Of a DNA stretch of 64,000 bases, positions 16,689 through 25,495 are shown in pieces (position 1 is the first letter of the stretch; every line of letters starts with the position of its first letter). A program made the translations under genes and the position numbers. The notes below the pieces were generated by a model. The model searched no databases, was not told the DNA's origin, and worked only from the letters and a program-made list of their open reading frames with translations. The DNA lies in contig NZ_CP195100.1 in NCBI RefSeq assembly GCF_051175315.1, forward strand, positions 3,906,001 through 3,970,000, written 5' to 3'. The DNA comes from Tundrisphaera sp051175315 (GTDB taxonomy: Bacteria > Planctomycetota > Planctomycetia > Isosphaerales > Isosphaeraceae).

Positions 16689-18236
16689 ATGTCTGTGTTT
16701 GGCTTGCATCCGATCGACCTCGGCGTCCTGATCCTCTATCTGGCCGGCTGCACGTGGCTGGGGGCGCGGATCGCGTCGGGGTCGGGCGGGCAGGGGCTCA
16801 AGGGGTATTTCCTCGGGGAGAGCAACATCCCGGCGTGGGCGGTGATGATCTCGATCGTCGCCACCGAGACCAGCGCCGTGACGTTCCTGAGCGTGCCGGG
16901 GAGCTCCGCCACCCCCAAGGGGGACATGACGTTCCTCCAGATGGCGCTGGGCTACATCCTGGCCCGGGTGGTGGTGACGGTGATGCTCCTGCCCTCCTAC
17001 TTCAAGGGGGAGATCTACACCGCCTATCAGGTGCTGGAGAAGCGGTTCGGCGGCGGGACGCAGAAGGCGGCGTCGGTGCTGTTCCTGGTGGCGAGGACGC
17101 TGGCCTCGGGGCTCCGGCTCTACCTGGCCGCGTTGGTGTTGCAGAAGATCACCGAATGGAACCTTTCGGCGTCGATCGCGGTGATCGGGGTGGCGACGCT
17201 GCTCTACACCTACCTGGGCGGGATCAAGGCGGTGGTCTGGATCGACGTGATCCAGTTCGGCATCTACCTGATCGCGGCCGGCGCGGCGATGGTGATCCTG
17301 GTCCGCCAGATCCCGGGCGGCTGGGAGGAGATCTGGACGCGCGGCATGGCCGCCGGCAAGTTCCGGGTGATCAACTTCGGCTTCGACGGCGTGGCCCGGC
17401 CCCATTCGATCGCGGACGCCTGGCACGCCTTCTACGGGATGCTGGGCCAGTCCTACACCTTCTGGGCCGGCGTGATCGGCGCGCTGGTGCTGGACACCTC
17501 CACCCACGGCGCCGACCAGATGATGGTCCAGCGCTACCTGACGGCCCGGTCGGAACGCCAGGCCGGGTGGGCGTTGATCGGCTCCGGGTTCGTGATCCTG
17601 ACCCAGTTCGCCCTGTTCCTGGCCATCGGCGTCGGCCTGTGGGTGCTGTACCAGGACCAGCCGCCCCGGACACCCCTGGTCAAGAACGACGAGTTCTTCC
17701 CCTACTTCATCGTCAACTACCTGCCCCGGGGCCTGCTGGGACTGGTGATCGCCGCCGTGTTCTCGGTGACCATGAGCACGGTGTCCGGCGCCCTGAGCGC
17801 GTCGGCGTCGTCCACGGTGAACGACATCTACCGGCCCCTGTTCCCCCAGTCCGACGAGCGGCACCTCCTCCGGGTGTCCAAGGGGATGACCGCCTTCTGG
17901 GCCGTGGTCCAGATGATCGTCGCCCTGGCCGCCGAGCGGATGAGCAACAGCGTGATCGACAACGCCCTGGCGATCGCCTCGTTCGTCACCGGGCTGCTGC
18001 TCGGCCTGTTCCTGCTGGGCCTGTGGACCCGCGACGTCGGCCAGCGTGCCGCCTTCGTCGGCCTGCTGGCGGGCACGGCGGCGGTGTCCGCGGTCGCGTT
18101 CGGCACCCAGGTCGCCTATCCGTGGTATGCCCTGGTCGGCTCCGGCACCGTGGTGCTGGTCGGCCTGCTGTCCAGCCTGATCCTGCCCGAGGCGCCGGCC
18201 CCGCCGGCCGCCGAGCCCGAGTGGTCCCGCTCCTGA
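16689..18236 (+). CDS. Sodium:solute symporter family (SSS) transporter
   Basis: This 515-residue integral membrane protein has about 13 hydrophobic segments, the normal layout for the SSS (LeuT-fold) family. Such transporters use the Na+ gradient to import sugars, amino acids, sialic acid or similar solutes. Family landmarks are the unwound helix 1 region VMISIVATETSAVTFLSVPG, then LYTYLGGIKAVVWIDVIQ, and VTMSTVSGALSASASSTVND, whose Ser/Thr-rich stretch corresponds to the Na2 site on helix 8. The ATG follows GGGGG. It lies between a secreted GH18 enzyme and a NamZ fusion on the same strand, so uptake of amino sugars or muropeptide fragments is inferred. Substrate cannot be assigned from the sequence alone. 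Confidence 0.92.
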   Translation: MSVFGLHPIDLGVLILYLAGCTWLGARIASGSGGQGLKGYFLGESNIPAWAVMISIVATETSAVTFLSVPGSSATPKGDMTFLQMALGYILARVVVTVMLLPSYFKGEIYTAYQVLEKRFGGGTQKAASVLFLVARTLASGLRLYLAALVLQKITEWNLSASIAVIGVATLLYTYLGGIKAVVWIDVIQFGIYLIAAGAAMVILVRQIPGGWEEIWTRGMAAGKFRVINFGFDGVARPHSIADAWHAFYGMLGQSYTFWAGVIGALVLDTSTHGADQMMVQRYLTARSERQAGWALIGSGFVILTQFALFLAIGVGLWVLYQDQPPRTPLVKNDEFFPYFIVNYLPRGLLGLVIAAVFSVTMSTVSGALSASASSTVNDIYRPLFPQSDERHLLRVSKGMTAFWAVVQMIVALAAERMSNSVIDNALAIASFVTGLLLGLFLLGLWTRDVGQRAAFVGLLAGTAAVSAVAFGTQVAYPWYALVGSGTVVLVGLLSSLILPEAPAPPAAEPEWSRS

Positions 18237-18260
18237 ATCGAGTCGCCGACGCGACCCGTC

Positions 18261-18284
18261 GGGCCGATCGCGGGCGATCGGCCC
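18261..18284 (+). terminator. Hairpin after the symporter gene
   Basis: GGGCCGATCG and CGATCGGCCC form a perfect 10-bp stem around a CGGG loop, 24 bases after the symporter stop. It is followed by a C-rich rather than U-rich tract. It may be a partial terminator or mRNA-stabilising structure between the symporter and the NamZ-fusion gene. Confidence 0.45.
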
Positions 18285-18330
18285 ACCCCCCCGCCCCCAT
18301 GATCCCGCCCCATTCCGGAAGCATTCTGTG

Positions 18331-20700
18331 ATGAGACGACACGCCCCGACTTCCGCCCTGCTGTTCCTGATCGCCGCCGCGATCCCGGCCCGCGCCGGCG
18401 TGCCCGAGGCCAGCCCCGAGTCACTCGGCCTGGACCCCGCGAAGCTCGACCAGATCGGAGAGGCCGTCGACCGCACGATCGCCGAGAAGAAGGTCCCCGG
18501 CGCCGTGGTGGTGGTGGGCCGTCACGGCAAGATCGCGCTGGTCAAGGTCGCCGGCAAGCGGTCGGTCGAGCCGACCGACGAGGCGATGACCCGCGACACG
18601 ATCTTCGATATGGCGTCGCTGACCAAGCCCGTCGCGACGGCGTCGTCGGTGATGGCGCTGGTGGAGCAGGGCAAGGTCAAGATCGGCGACGTGATCACGA
18701 CCTACCTGCCCGAGATGACCGGGCCGGGCGGGGCGGGGATCACCGTCGAGCAGCTCCTGCGGCACCGCTCCGGGCTGATCGCCGACAACCCGATCGGGGA
18801 CTACAAGGATGGCGTCGAGAAGGCGTGGGCGAATATCGCGGCGCTCAGGCCGTTGACGCCGCCGGGCGAGAAGTTCCTGTACAGCGACGTCAACTTCGAG
18901 ATCCTGGGCCGGCTGGTCGAGAAGGTCTCCGGCAAGCCCCTGGACGTGTTCGCACGCGAGACGATCTTCGCCCCGGCCGGGATGGTCGACGCCCACTTCC
19001 GCCCGCTCGCGGCGAAGCCCGGTGACCTGCCCCCGGTCGGCCGGATCGCCCCGACCGAGCCGGAGAACGGCACCATGATCCGGGGCGTGGTCCACGACCC
19101 CCGCTCGCGCGCCCTGGGCGGTGTCGCCGGCCACGCCGGGCTGTTCGGCACGGCCGACGACCTGGCCGCGTTCGCGGCGATGCTCCTGGACGGCGGCCGG
19201 GCGATCGGCGGCTCGCAGGTCCTGGCCCCCTGGACGGTCCGGGCGATGACCTCGCCGGGCGGCACGCCCGAAGGCCAGCTGCGCGGGCTGGGCTGGGACA
19301 TCGCCACCTCGTTCAGCAGCCCCAAGGGGAGGCGGTTCGGCTCGACCGGCTTCGGCCACACCGGGTTCACCGGGACGAGCATCTGGGCCGACCCCGAGAC
19401 CGACTGCTTCGTGATCATCCTGACCAGCCGGCTCCACCCCGGGGGAGGCGGATCCCCCTCGACGCTGCGGTCGGACGTCGCCACCCTGGCGGCCGAGGCC
19501 GTCGTCGACGGCCCCTCCAAGCCCGACGCGGCCCCGGCCCGGCCGGAAGCCCGGCGCGCCCGGCCGGATCGCCCGGTGGACTGCGGCGTGGACGTGCTGA
19601 TCTCCCGCAACTTCCGCGAGTTGCAGGGCAAGTCGGTCGGCCTGGTGACCAACCACACCGGCCGGACCCGGGACGGCGTCGCCACCATCGACGTGCTCCA
19701 CGACGCCCCCGGCGTGAAGCTGGTCGCCCTGTTCAGCCCCGAGCACGGCCTGCGCGGGCTGGTGGACAAGGAAGTCGGCGACGACAAGGACGAGAAGACC
19801 GGCCTGCCGATCTACAGCCTCTACGGCAAGACCCGCAAGCCCACGGCCGAGACCCTCAAGGGGGTCGACGTCCTGGTGTATGACATCCAGGACATCGGCG
19901 CCCGGTTCTACACCTACATCAGCACGATGGGCCTGGTGCTGGAGGCGGGCAAGGAGAACAACATCCCGGTGGTCATCCTGGACCGGCCCAACCCGATCGG
20001 CGGCGAGGCGTTCGCCGGCCCGGTCCGCGACCCCGAGTTCGCCTCGTTCATCGCCTTCCACGAGATCCCGGTGCGGCACGGGATGACCATCGGCGAGCTG
20101 GCGAAGATGTTCAACGCCGAGCGCAAGATCGGCGCCGACCTGACGGTGATCCCCTGCGAGGGGTGGCGGCGGGCCGAGACCTACGACCGCACCGGCCTCA
20201 CCTGGGTCAACCCGTCGCCCAACATGCGGAGCCTGACCGAGGCCCTGCTGTACCCCGGGATCGCCCTGCCCGAATTCACCAACCTGGCCACCGGCCGGGG
20301 CACCGACACCCCGTTCGAGCGGGTGGGCGCCCCCTACATCGACGAGCGGGCCTTCGCCCGGAAGCTCAACGAGATGGGCCTGCCCGGCGTCCGGTTCATC
20401 CCGTCCCGGTTCACCCCCAAGGAAAGGCAGTTCGCCAACCAGGAGTGCCGGGGCGTCCAGATCCTGATCACCGAGTGGGCCGCCTTCGACCCGATCGACG
20501 CCGGGATGGGGATCCTGGTCGCCCTCCGCTCGCTGTATCCCGACCAGTGGCAGCCGGCCGGGCTCCAGAAGATGCTGGCCGACACGGCGACGTATGAAGG
20601 CATCCTCGCCGGCAAGGACGTCGCGGCCCTGCGGGCCGGCTGGGCCGCCGAGCTGGCCGAGTTCGGCAAGAACCGGGAGAAATATCTGCTCTACAAGTAA
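18331..20700 (+). CDS. Bifunctional serine hydrolase (AmiE-like) / NamZ exo-beta-N-acetylmuramidase fusion
   Basis: This 789-residue exported protein has a signal peptide ending near PARAG. Residues about 30-390 are a beta-lactamase/penicillin-binding-like serine hydrolase: SLTK at 96-99 holds the nucleophile Ser96 and Lys99, YSD at 184-186 stands in for YxN, and HTG at 343-345 for KTG. A Pro/Ala/Arg linker (about 392-415) leads to a DUF1343 domain, now known as NamZ (GH171), with VGLVTNHTGRT, LFSPEHGLRG and WVNPSPNMRS. In Bacillus subtilis separate AmiE (serine-hydrolase fold) and NamZ proteins encoded together recycle muropeptides, AmiE removing the peptide and NamZ the terminal MurNAc. Here both activities are inferred in one chain. 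ATG 18331 is preferred over the adjacent GTG 18328. Confidence 0.88.
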   Translation: MRRHAPTSALLFLIAAAIPARAGVPEASPESLGLDPAKLDQIGEAVDRTIAEKKVPGAVVVVGRHGKIALVKVAGKRSVEPTDEAMTRDTIFDMASLTKPVATASSVMALVEQGKVKIGDVITTYLPEMTGPGGAGITVEQLLRHRSGLIADNPIGDYKDGVEKAWANIAALRPLTPPGEKFLYSDVNFEILGRLVEKVSGKPLDVFARETIFAPAGMVDAHFRPLAAKPGDLPPVGRIAPTEPENGTMIRGVVHDPRSRALGGVAGHAGLFGTADDLAAFAAMLLDGGRAIGGSQVLAPWTVRAMTSPGGTPEGQLRGLGWDIATSFSSPKGRRFGSTGFGHTGFTGTSIWADPETDCFVIILTSRLHPGGGGSPSTLRSDVATLAAEAVVDGPSKPDAAPARPEARRARPDRPVDCGVDVLISRNFRELQGKSVGLVTNHTGRTRDGVATIDVLHDAPGVKLVALFSPEHGLRGLVDKEVGDDKDEKTGLPIYSLYGKTRKPTAETLKGVDVLVYDIQDIGARFYTYISTMGLVLEAGKENNIPVVILDRPNPIGGEAFAGPVRDPEFASFIAFHEIPVRHGMTIGELAKMFNAERKIGADLTVIPCEGWRRAETYDRTGLTWVNPSPNMRSLTEALLYPGIALPEFTNLATGRGTDTPFERVGAPYIDERAFARKLNEMGLPGVRFIPSRFTPKERQFANQECRGVQILITEWAAFDPIDAGMGILVALRSLYPDQWQPAGLQKMLADTATYEGILAGKDVAALRAGWAAELAEFGKNREKYLLYK

Positions 20701-20748
20701 GCCGAGCGGGCGAAGCCCATCGGTGTCGGGAATCCCATCCGTTGCGAC

Positions 20749-20780
20749 CGAGGGCCGGGCCCATCGCGGACCGGCCCTCG
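20749..20780 (+). terminator. Hairpin terminator candidate after the NamZ fusion
   Basis: CGAGGGCCGG (20749-20758) and CCGGCCCTCG (20771-20780) form a perfect 10-bp stem with a 12-base loop, 48 bases after the stop codon. It is followed by TTCTGCG, a weak U tract. Confidence 0.55.
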
Positions 20781-21045
20781 TTCTGCGCAGGGATGACGCC
20801 CGGATCAAGGCCGTCACCCCCACGGCCCGAAGATCTCGGCCCGGCCGATCCCCCGGGCATGGTGTTTCGATCCGCCCCAGCGCCGTCCCATGCGCGACGA
20901 AGGCGCCAAGGATCGCCGGATCTGCGGATCCCGGCCGGAAGGCCCGGAGCGTGGCGATTTCGCGCGGGGCCGCCCCTGGAGCCGACGTGCTGGCCTCGCC
21001 GAGCGGCCGGATTCAAACGACAAGCAATCCTATATCATCTTTGGT
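20781..21045. other. Upstream region of the surface-protein gene, no gene seen
   Basis: Between the terminator candidate and the AT-rich promoter patch there are about 265 GC-rich bases without a credible frame or conserved structure. Base composition changes sharply at about 21015, where the AT-rich patch begins. Confidence 0.4.
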
Positions 21046-21074
21046 TTGTGCATATTTTGAAATCAAGCGATAAT
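21046..21074 (+). promoter_or_regulatory. AT-rich promoter of the LEPR-XLL surface protein
   Basis: TTGTGC (21046-21051) and GATAAT (21069-21074) are separated by 17 bases. They lie in an AT-rich island of about 95 bases (21015-21110) that stands out from the surrounding very GC-rich DNA. The -10 box matches five of six consensus bases; the -35 matches about three. The transcript would have a leader of about 110 bases. Confidence 0.45.
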
Positions 21075-21190
21075 TTTCTTGACGACCGGGCATCGAAACG
21101 CAAAAAATGTCCCACATTGCCCATCCTTCCCCCATCCTGATGTCGATCAACTGGTCGGAATCGTCCCGGATCAACCCGGAGGCACCGGAC

Positions 21191-24100
21191 ATGTCGCGGA
21201 TCCGCTTTCGAACGCAGCCATGCCGGCAGTCCCGCCCGCTCAAGTCGCGTCGGCCGCAGCTGGAAGCGTTGGAACCTCGGAGGCTGCTGGCTGCGATCAC
21301 CGCCAACAGCCTGGGCGACACCGATGCCCGGGATGCCGTCCTGACGCTGCGCGAGGCGATCCTGGTGGCCGACGGCGGCCTGGACCTCGCGGCCTTGTCG
21401 CCGGCGGAACGGGCCCAGGTCGACCCGCTGGCCAGCCCGGCCCGCGCCGCGATCGGCTTCGCCCCGTCGGTCGCCGGGACGATCCGCCTGGAGCGTGCCC
21501 TGCCGGCCCTGACCGGCCGCTTGTCCGTGGCCGGCCCCGGGGCCGCGTCGCTGACGGTGACGCGCAGTACCTCCCCGGGGGCGGCAGAGTTCCGGATCTT
21601 CCATGTGTTGGCCGGCGCCGATGTTGCCCTCTCGGGGATCACGATCGTCGGCGGGCGATCAGACAGGGGGGCCGGCATCCTGAACTCAGGCTCGCTGACG
21701 CTCGACGACGGCGGAGTCCTCGGGAATGAGGCGAGCAGCGCCGGGGCCCTCGGGGGCGGGATCGCCAATTTCGGCACGCTGACGGTCACCAACTCCCTCA
21801 TCTCCGGCAATCGGTCCCAGGGCGGCGGCGCCCTCGGGGGCGGGATCGCCAATTTCGGCACGCTGACGGTCACCAACTCCCTCATCTCCGGCAATCGGAC
21901 CGAGGGCGGCGGCGCCCTCGGGGGCGGCATCCACAACGCCGGCAAGATGACGATTGTCGGCACCGAACTGGCCAACAACACCGTCTTGGGCGGCGGGTCA
22001 TCCGGCGGCGGCATCAACAACTCCGGGTCGGCGACGCTCGTCGGCGTCGACGTCACCGGGAACATCGTCGCCGGCGCCGGGGCGGGCATCAACAACAACG
22101 GGGCGCTGACGGTCATCGACTCCGAATTCGTCGGGAGCGGGTCCCTCATCTTCCCCGGGCAGAGCATCATCAACGGGGGCACGGCAACGGTCGTCGGCTC
22201 GACCTTCGTCGGCGGCACGGGCGCGACCGGCGTCCAGGCCATCATCAATCTCGGCACGTTGGCGGTGACCAACTCGACGTTCAGCGACTTTCCCTCCTCC
22301 GGCGGGAACGTCGCCATCGATAGCCAGGGGACGAGCCGGCTGACGGTCAGCCACTCCACCTTCGGCGATGCCGGGATCTTCGCCGGCGGGGCCGCCTCGG
22401 TGAAGATCACCGCGAGCCTGTTCACCCAGGCCGCGGGCAGCACCATCGTCCTCGGCGCCCCGGCCACCACGTTCGTCTCCGGCGGGCACAACCTGTTCTC
22501 GGACCGGCCCGCCGTGGCCCTCGACCCCTCCGACCTGACCGACGCCGACCCCTTGCTGGCCCCGCTGGGCGACTACGGCGGGCCGACGCGGACGATGGCC
22601 CTGCTGCCCGGCAGCCCGGCCATCGACACGGCGGTGTCGGTGGCCGGGGCATCGGCCGACCAGCGGGGCGTGCCCCGGCCGCAGGGCTCCGCCCCCGATA
22701 TCGGCGCCTTCGAACTCGCCTTCGGGCCGTTCCTGCGGCTGACGTCCGACTCGGACACGGAACTGGTCGGCGCCTCGCACACGGTCACGGCGACGTTGCT
22801 CGGGCTGGACTTCCGGCCGATCGCCGGCGTCCCGGTGGCGTTCCGGGTGGCGGCCGGCCCCAACGCCGGGGCGTCGGGGACGATCAGCCCGGCCGGCGGT
22901 CTGACCAACGCCGACGGCGAGGTCAGTTTCACCTTTGCCGGCCGGGGCGGCGTGGGCATCGATACGATCTTCGCCACCGCGACCCCCGCCGGGGGGCCGG
23001 CGATCTCATCGTCGGGGACGTCGTTGATCTGGACGACGCTCGCCGTCGCCACCACGGCCGATTCCGGGCCCGGCTCGCTCCGCGCCGCGATCGCGGCGGC
23101 GGATCGGAATCCCGGGCGGGATGTCATCACCTTCGCACCGGGTTTCGCCGGGACGATCGCCCTGCTCTCGCCATTGCCGGACCTGTCCGGCGAGATCGCG
23201 GTGGTCGGGCCGGGGGCCTCGTTCGTGACCGTCGCGGCCGATCCGGCCGGCTTCCGGGTCTTCTCCGTGGCGGCGGGCGCCGACGCGAGCCTCTCCGGGC
23301 TGACCATCAGCGGCGGGCGGGCCGATGCCGGGGGCGGGATTCTCAACGCCGGCAGGCTGACCGTGGCCGACTCCATCGTCGCCGGCAACACGGCCGCCGG
23401 CTTCGACCGGGGCGAGGGGGGCGGCATCCGCAATGTGGGCACCTTGACGATCCGCAACACGACGGTCGCCGGCAACTCGTCCATCCACACCGGCCCCTTC
23501 GGCAGCTCGGATGGCGGCGGCGTCTCCAACTCGGGCCTGCTGACGATCATCCGATCGACGCTGTCCGGCAACTCCGCCCCGGGTTGGGGCGGTGGCATCT
23601 ACAACGACGCCTCCGGGACCCTGACGGTCGTCGATTCGACCATCGACGGCAACTCGATCGCCGGCGGCTTCTTCGGCGGCACGGCGGGCGGCGGCATCGC
23701 CAATTTCGGCGTGCTGACGCTCATCGCCTCCACCCTGAGCGGAAACTCGGTCGAGGGCCTGGTTCCCGGCGGCGGGGGGCTTTCCAACCACGGGACGGCG
23801 ACGCTCATCAACGCCACGCTCGTCGGCAACACGGCCACCTCCGCCAGCTTCGGGTTACCGACCGGCTTCAGGAGTTCCGGGGGCGCCATCAGCAATGCCG
23901 GGACGCTGACGGTCCTCGGTTCCACGCTGGTCGGCAACTCGACCGACAGGGGCGGCGGCATCCACACCACCCCCGGGACGACGACGGTCATCGCCAGCAT
24001 CCTCCACAACCCGACCGGGGGCAATCTGTCCTTCGAGGACGGCGCCCCGGCCACCGCGTTCGTCTCCGGCGGGCACAACCTGTTCTCGGACCGGCCCGCC

Positions 24101-25306
24101 GTGGCCCTCGACCCCTCCGACCTGACCGACACCGACCCCTTGCTGGCCCCGCTGGGCGACTACGGGGGGCCGACGCGGACGATGGCCCTGCTGCCGGGCA
24201 GCCCGGCCATCGACGCCGGCACCGCATCCGCCGGGATCGAGGCCGACCAGCGGGGCGTCTCCCGGCGGCAAGGATTGGCCCCCGACATCGGGGCCTTCGA
24301 GTCCCGCGGCTTCACGATAGTCATCGTCGCGGGCGACGGGCAATTGGCCCCGGCCGGGGCCGCCTTCGCCTCGCCGCTGGTCGTCGCCGTCGCCGGCGCG
24401 TTCGGCGAGCCGGTCGCCGGCGGGCGGGTCCGCTTCATCGCCCCGGACGGCCCGGCCACCGCACGGCTCGACGCCGCATCCGCCACCATCGGCGCCGACG
24501 GTCGGGCCTCGGTCATCGCCACGGCCAACGAGCTGGGGGGGAGTTACTCGGTTGTCGCCGGGGCCGCCGGCGCCTCGGAGGTCGCGTTCGCCCTGGCCAA
24601 CGCGTCGGGGGCGACCGTCGTGCGGCTCCTGGTTGAGCCCGCATCCCCGGCCCCGGGCCGGCCGATCACCTTCACGGCGACGGTGGGCGGCGCCCCGGGT
24701 GCGACGCCGACCGGCTTCGTCACGTTCCGCGAGGGCGAGGCCGTGCTGGCGGTCGTCCCCCTCGACGCCGACGGCCGCGCCTCGTTCAGCACGACGGCGC
24801 TCGGCCCGGGCCCGCACGCCATCACCGCCGAGTATGGGGGCGACGCGGCGTTCGCGGCCGGCGGCGCCACGGCGGAGGTCGTCGTGGCGGACGGGGCGGC
24901 TCCTCGCGTCGCGAGCCTGAGTCGCTTCGGCTTCCACGCACGGCCGACCGTCCTGGTCCTGCGATTCGACCGGGCGCTCGACCCGACCTCCGCGGAGTTC
25001 GTCCGCAACTACCGCATCGTCGACCGTCGCGGGCAGCGGATCGCCGTGCGATCGGCCGAGTACGACCCGGCCTCGGGGACGGTGACCCTGCGCCCGTCCC
25101 GTCGGCTGGACATCCATCGCCGCTTCCGCCTGACGGTCATCGCCGACGGGCCGTCGGGGGTCCGGGGGCCGGACGGCCGGCCGCTCGATGGGTCGGGCCT
25201 GGGCCGGCCGGGCTCCCACTACCGCACCACGATCAGCCGGGAGGACTTGATACTGCCCCCACGGATGGTCCATCTCAGGATTCGACCGGCCCACCGGAGC
25301 CGATAG
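21191..25306 (+). CDS. Large LEPR-XLL beta-helix surface protein with Ig-like domains
   Basis: This 1371-residue exported protein starts at ATG 21191, with GGAGG eight bases upstream; ATG 21107 has no such site. The N-terminus carries the LEPR-XLL signature (LEALEPRRLLAA, residues 24-35), typical of very large planctomycete extracellular proteins. Two right-handed beta-helix modules follow, built of G.I.N.GTLTV..S..SGN repeats. Each ends in a choice-of-anchor-Q-like segment (LLPGSPAID...DQRG..R..G.APDIGAFE). After the first is a Big_1-like Ig domain; after the second come an Ig-like domain, a Big_3-like domain (TFTATVGG...FREG) and a C-terminal SbsA-like Ig domain. The role may be adhesion or surface structure. 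The gene has internal DNA duplications, annotated separately. Confidence 0.87.
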   Translation: MSRIRFRTQPCRQSRPLKSRRPQLEALEPRRLLAAITANSLGDTDARDAVLTLREAILVADGGLDLAALSPAERAQVDPLASPARAAIGFAPSVAGTIRLERALPALTGRLSVAGPGAASLTVTRSTSPGAAEFRIFHVLAGADVALSGITIVGGRSDRGAGILNSGSLTLDDGGVLGNEASSAGALGGGIANFGTLTVTNSLISGNRSQGGGALGGGIANFGTLTVTNSLISGNRTEGGGALGGGIHNAGKMTIVGTELANNTVLGGGSSGGGINNSGSATLVGVDVTGNIVAGAGAGINNNGALTVIDSEFVGSGSLIFPGQSIINGGTATVVGSTFVGGTGATGVQAIINLGTLAVTNSTFSDFPSSGGNVAIDSQGTSRLTVSHSTFGDAGIFAGGAASVKITASLFTQAAGSTIVLGAPATTFVSGGHNLFSDRPAVALDPSDLTDADPLLAPLGDYGGPTRTMALLPGSPAIDTAVSVAGASADQRGVPRPQGSAPDIGAFELAFGPFLRLTSDSDTELVGASHTVTATLLGLDFRPIAGVPVAFRVAAGPNAGASGTISPAGGLTNADGEVSFTFAGRGGVGIDTIFATATPAGGPAISSSGTSLIWTTLAVATTADSGPGSLRAAIAAADRNPGRDVITFAPGFAGTIALLSPLPDLSGEIAVVGPGASFVTVAADPAGFRVFSVAAGADASLSGLTISGGRADAGGGILNAGRLTVADSIVAGNTAAGFDRGEGGGIRNVGTLTIRNTTVAGNSSIHTGPFGSSDGGGVSNSGLLTIIRSTLSGNSAPGWGGGIYNDASGTLTVVDSTIDGNSIAGGFFGGTAGGGIANFGVLTLIASTLSGNSVEGLVPGGGGLSNHGTATLINATLVGNTATSASFGLPTGFRSSGGAISNAGTLTVLGSTLVGNSTDRGGGIHTTPGTTTVIASILHNPTGGNLSFEDGAPATAFVSGGHNLFSDRPAVALDPSDLTDTDPLLAPLGDYGGPTRTMALLPGSPAIDAGTASAGIEADQRGVSRRQGLAPDIGAFESRGFTIVIVAGDGQLAPAGAAFASPLVVAVAGAFGEPVAGGRVRFIAPDGPATARLDAASATIGADGRASVIATANELGGSYSVVAGAAGASEVAFALANASGATVVRLLVEPASPAPGRPITFTATVGGAPGATPTGFVTFREGEAVLAVVPLDADGRASFSTTALGPGPHAITAEYGGDAAFAAGGATAEVVVADGAAPRVASLSRFGFHARPTVLVLRFDRALDPTSAEFVRNYRIVDRRGQRIAVRSAEYDPASGTVTLRPSRRLDIHRRFRLTVIADGPSGVRGPDGRPLDGSGLGRPGSHYRTTISREDLILPPRMVHLRIRPAHRSR
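21746..21913 (+). repeat. Two 84-bp tandem repeats inside the surface-protein gene
   Basis: Units 21746-21829 and 21830-21913 differ at only two positions. Each encodes 28 residues, one full beta-helix coil (GGGIANFGTLTVTNSLISGN). The 84-base length keeps the frame. Near-identity, including third codon positions, indicates recent duplication or slippage that adds a coil. Confidence 0.93.
22454..22627 (+). repeat. 174-bp intragenic repeat, copy 1
   Basis: This segment is almost identical to 24041-24214, with about four differences. It encodes the end of beta-helix module 1, including NLFSDRPAVALDPSDLTDAD. The flanking parts of the two modules are far more diverged. Confidence 0.9.
24041..24214 (+). 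repeat. 174-bp intragenic repeat, copy 2
   Basis: This is the second copy of the segment at 22454-22627, ending beta-helix module 2, about 1.59 kb downstream in the same frame. Identity extends through synonymous sites, which points to recent duplication or gene conversion rather than protein-level selection. Confidence 0.9.
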
Positions 25307-25352
25307 CGCTGGGGACGGCCGTGCGACCCGGCCCGGCCCCCCGGTTCCCGCC

Positions 25353-25380
25353 TTGACCGGAATCCAACATGCGATAGAGT
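25353..25380 (+). promoter_or_regulatory. Sigma-70-like promoter of the sulfatase gene
   Basis: TTGACC (25353-25358) and TAGAGT (25375-25380) are separated by 16 bases, 46 bases after the surface-protein stop. The -10 box overlaps the in-frame GTG at 25379, so that codon cannot be the sulfatase start if this promoter is used. Confidence 0.45.
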
Positions 25381-25495
25381 GCCCGAGGGGGCCGGGCGGC
25401 ACGCCGGACCGGTTCTCACATGCCAGACAGAGGACCCATACTCGCGAGACGGGCCGCCTTCCTCGCGAGAGGCCGGGATCGTAGGAGGCAGCGGA

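Noticed and set aside
21107..21190. A longer surface protein starting at ATG 21107
   Set aside because: There is no ribosome site, and residues before ATG 21191 look like untranslated leader. ATG 21191 has GGAGG at the right spacing and places the LEPR motif normally.
21746..21913. CRISPR-like direct repeats
   Set aside because: The 84-base units are contiguous, have no spacers and encode one beta-helix coil each, in frame.
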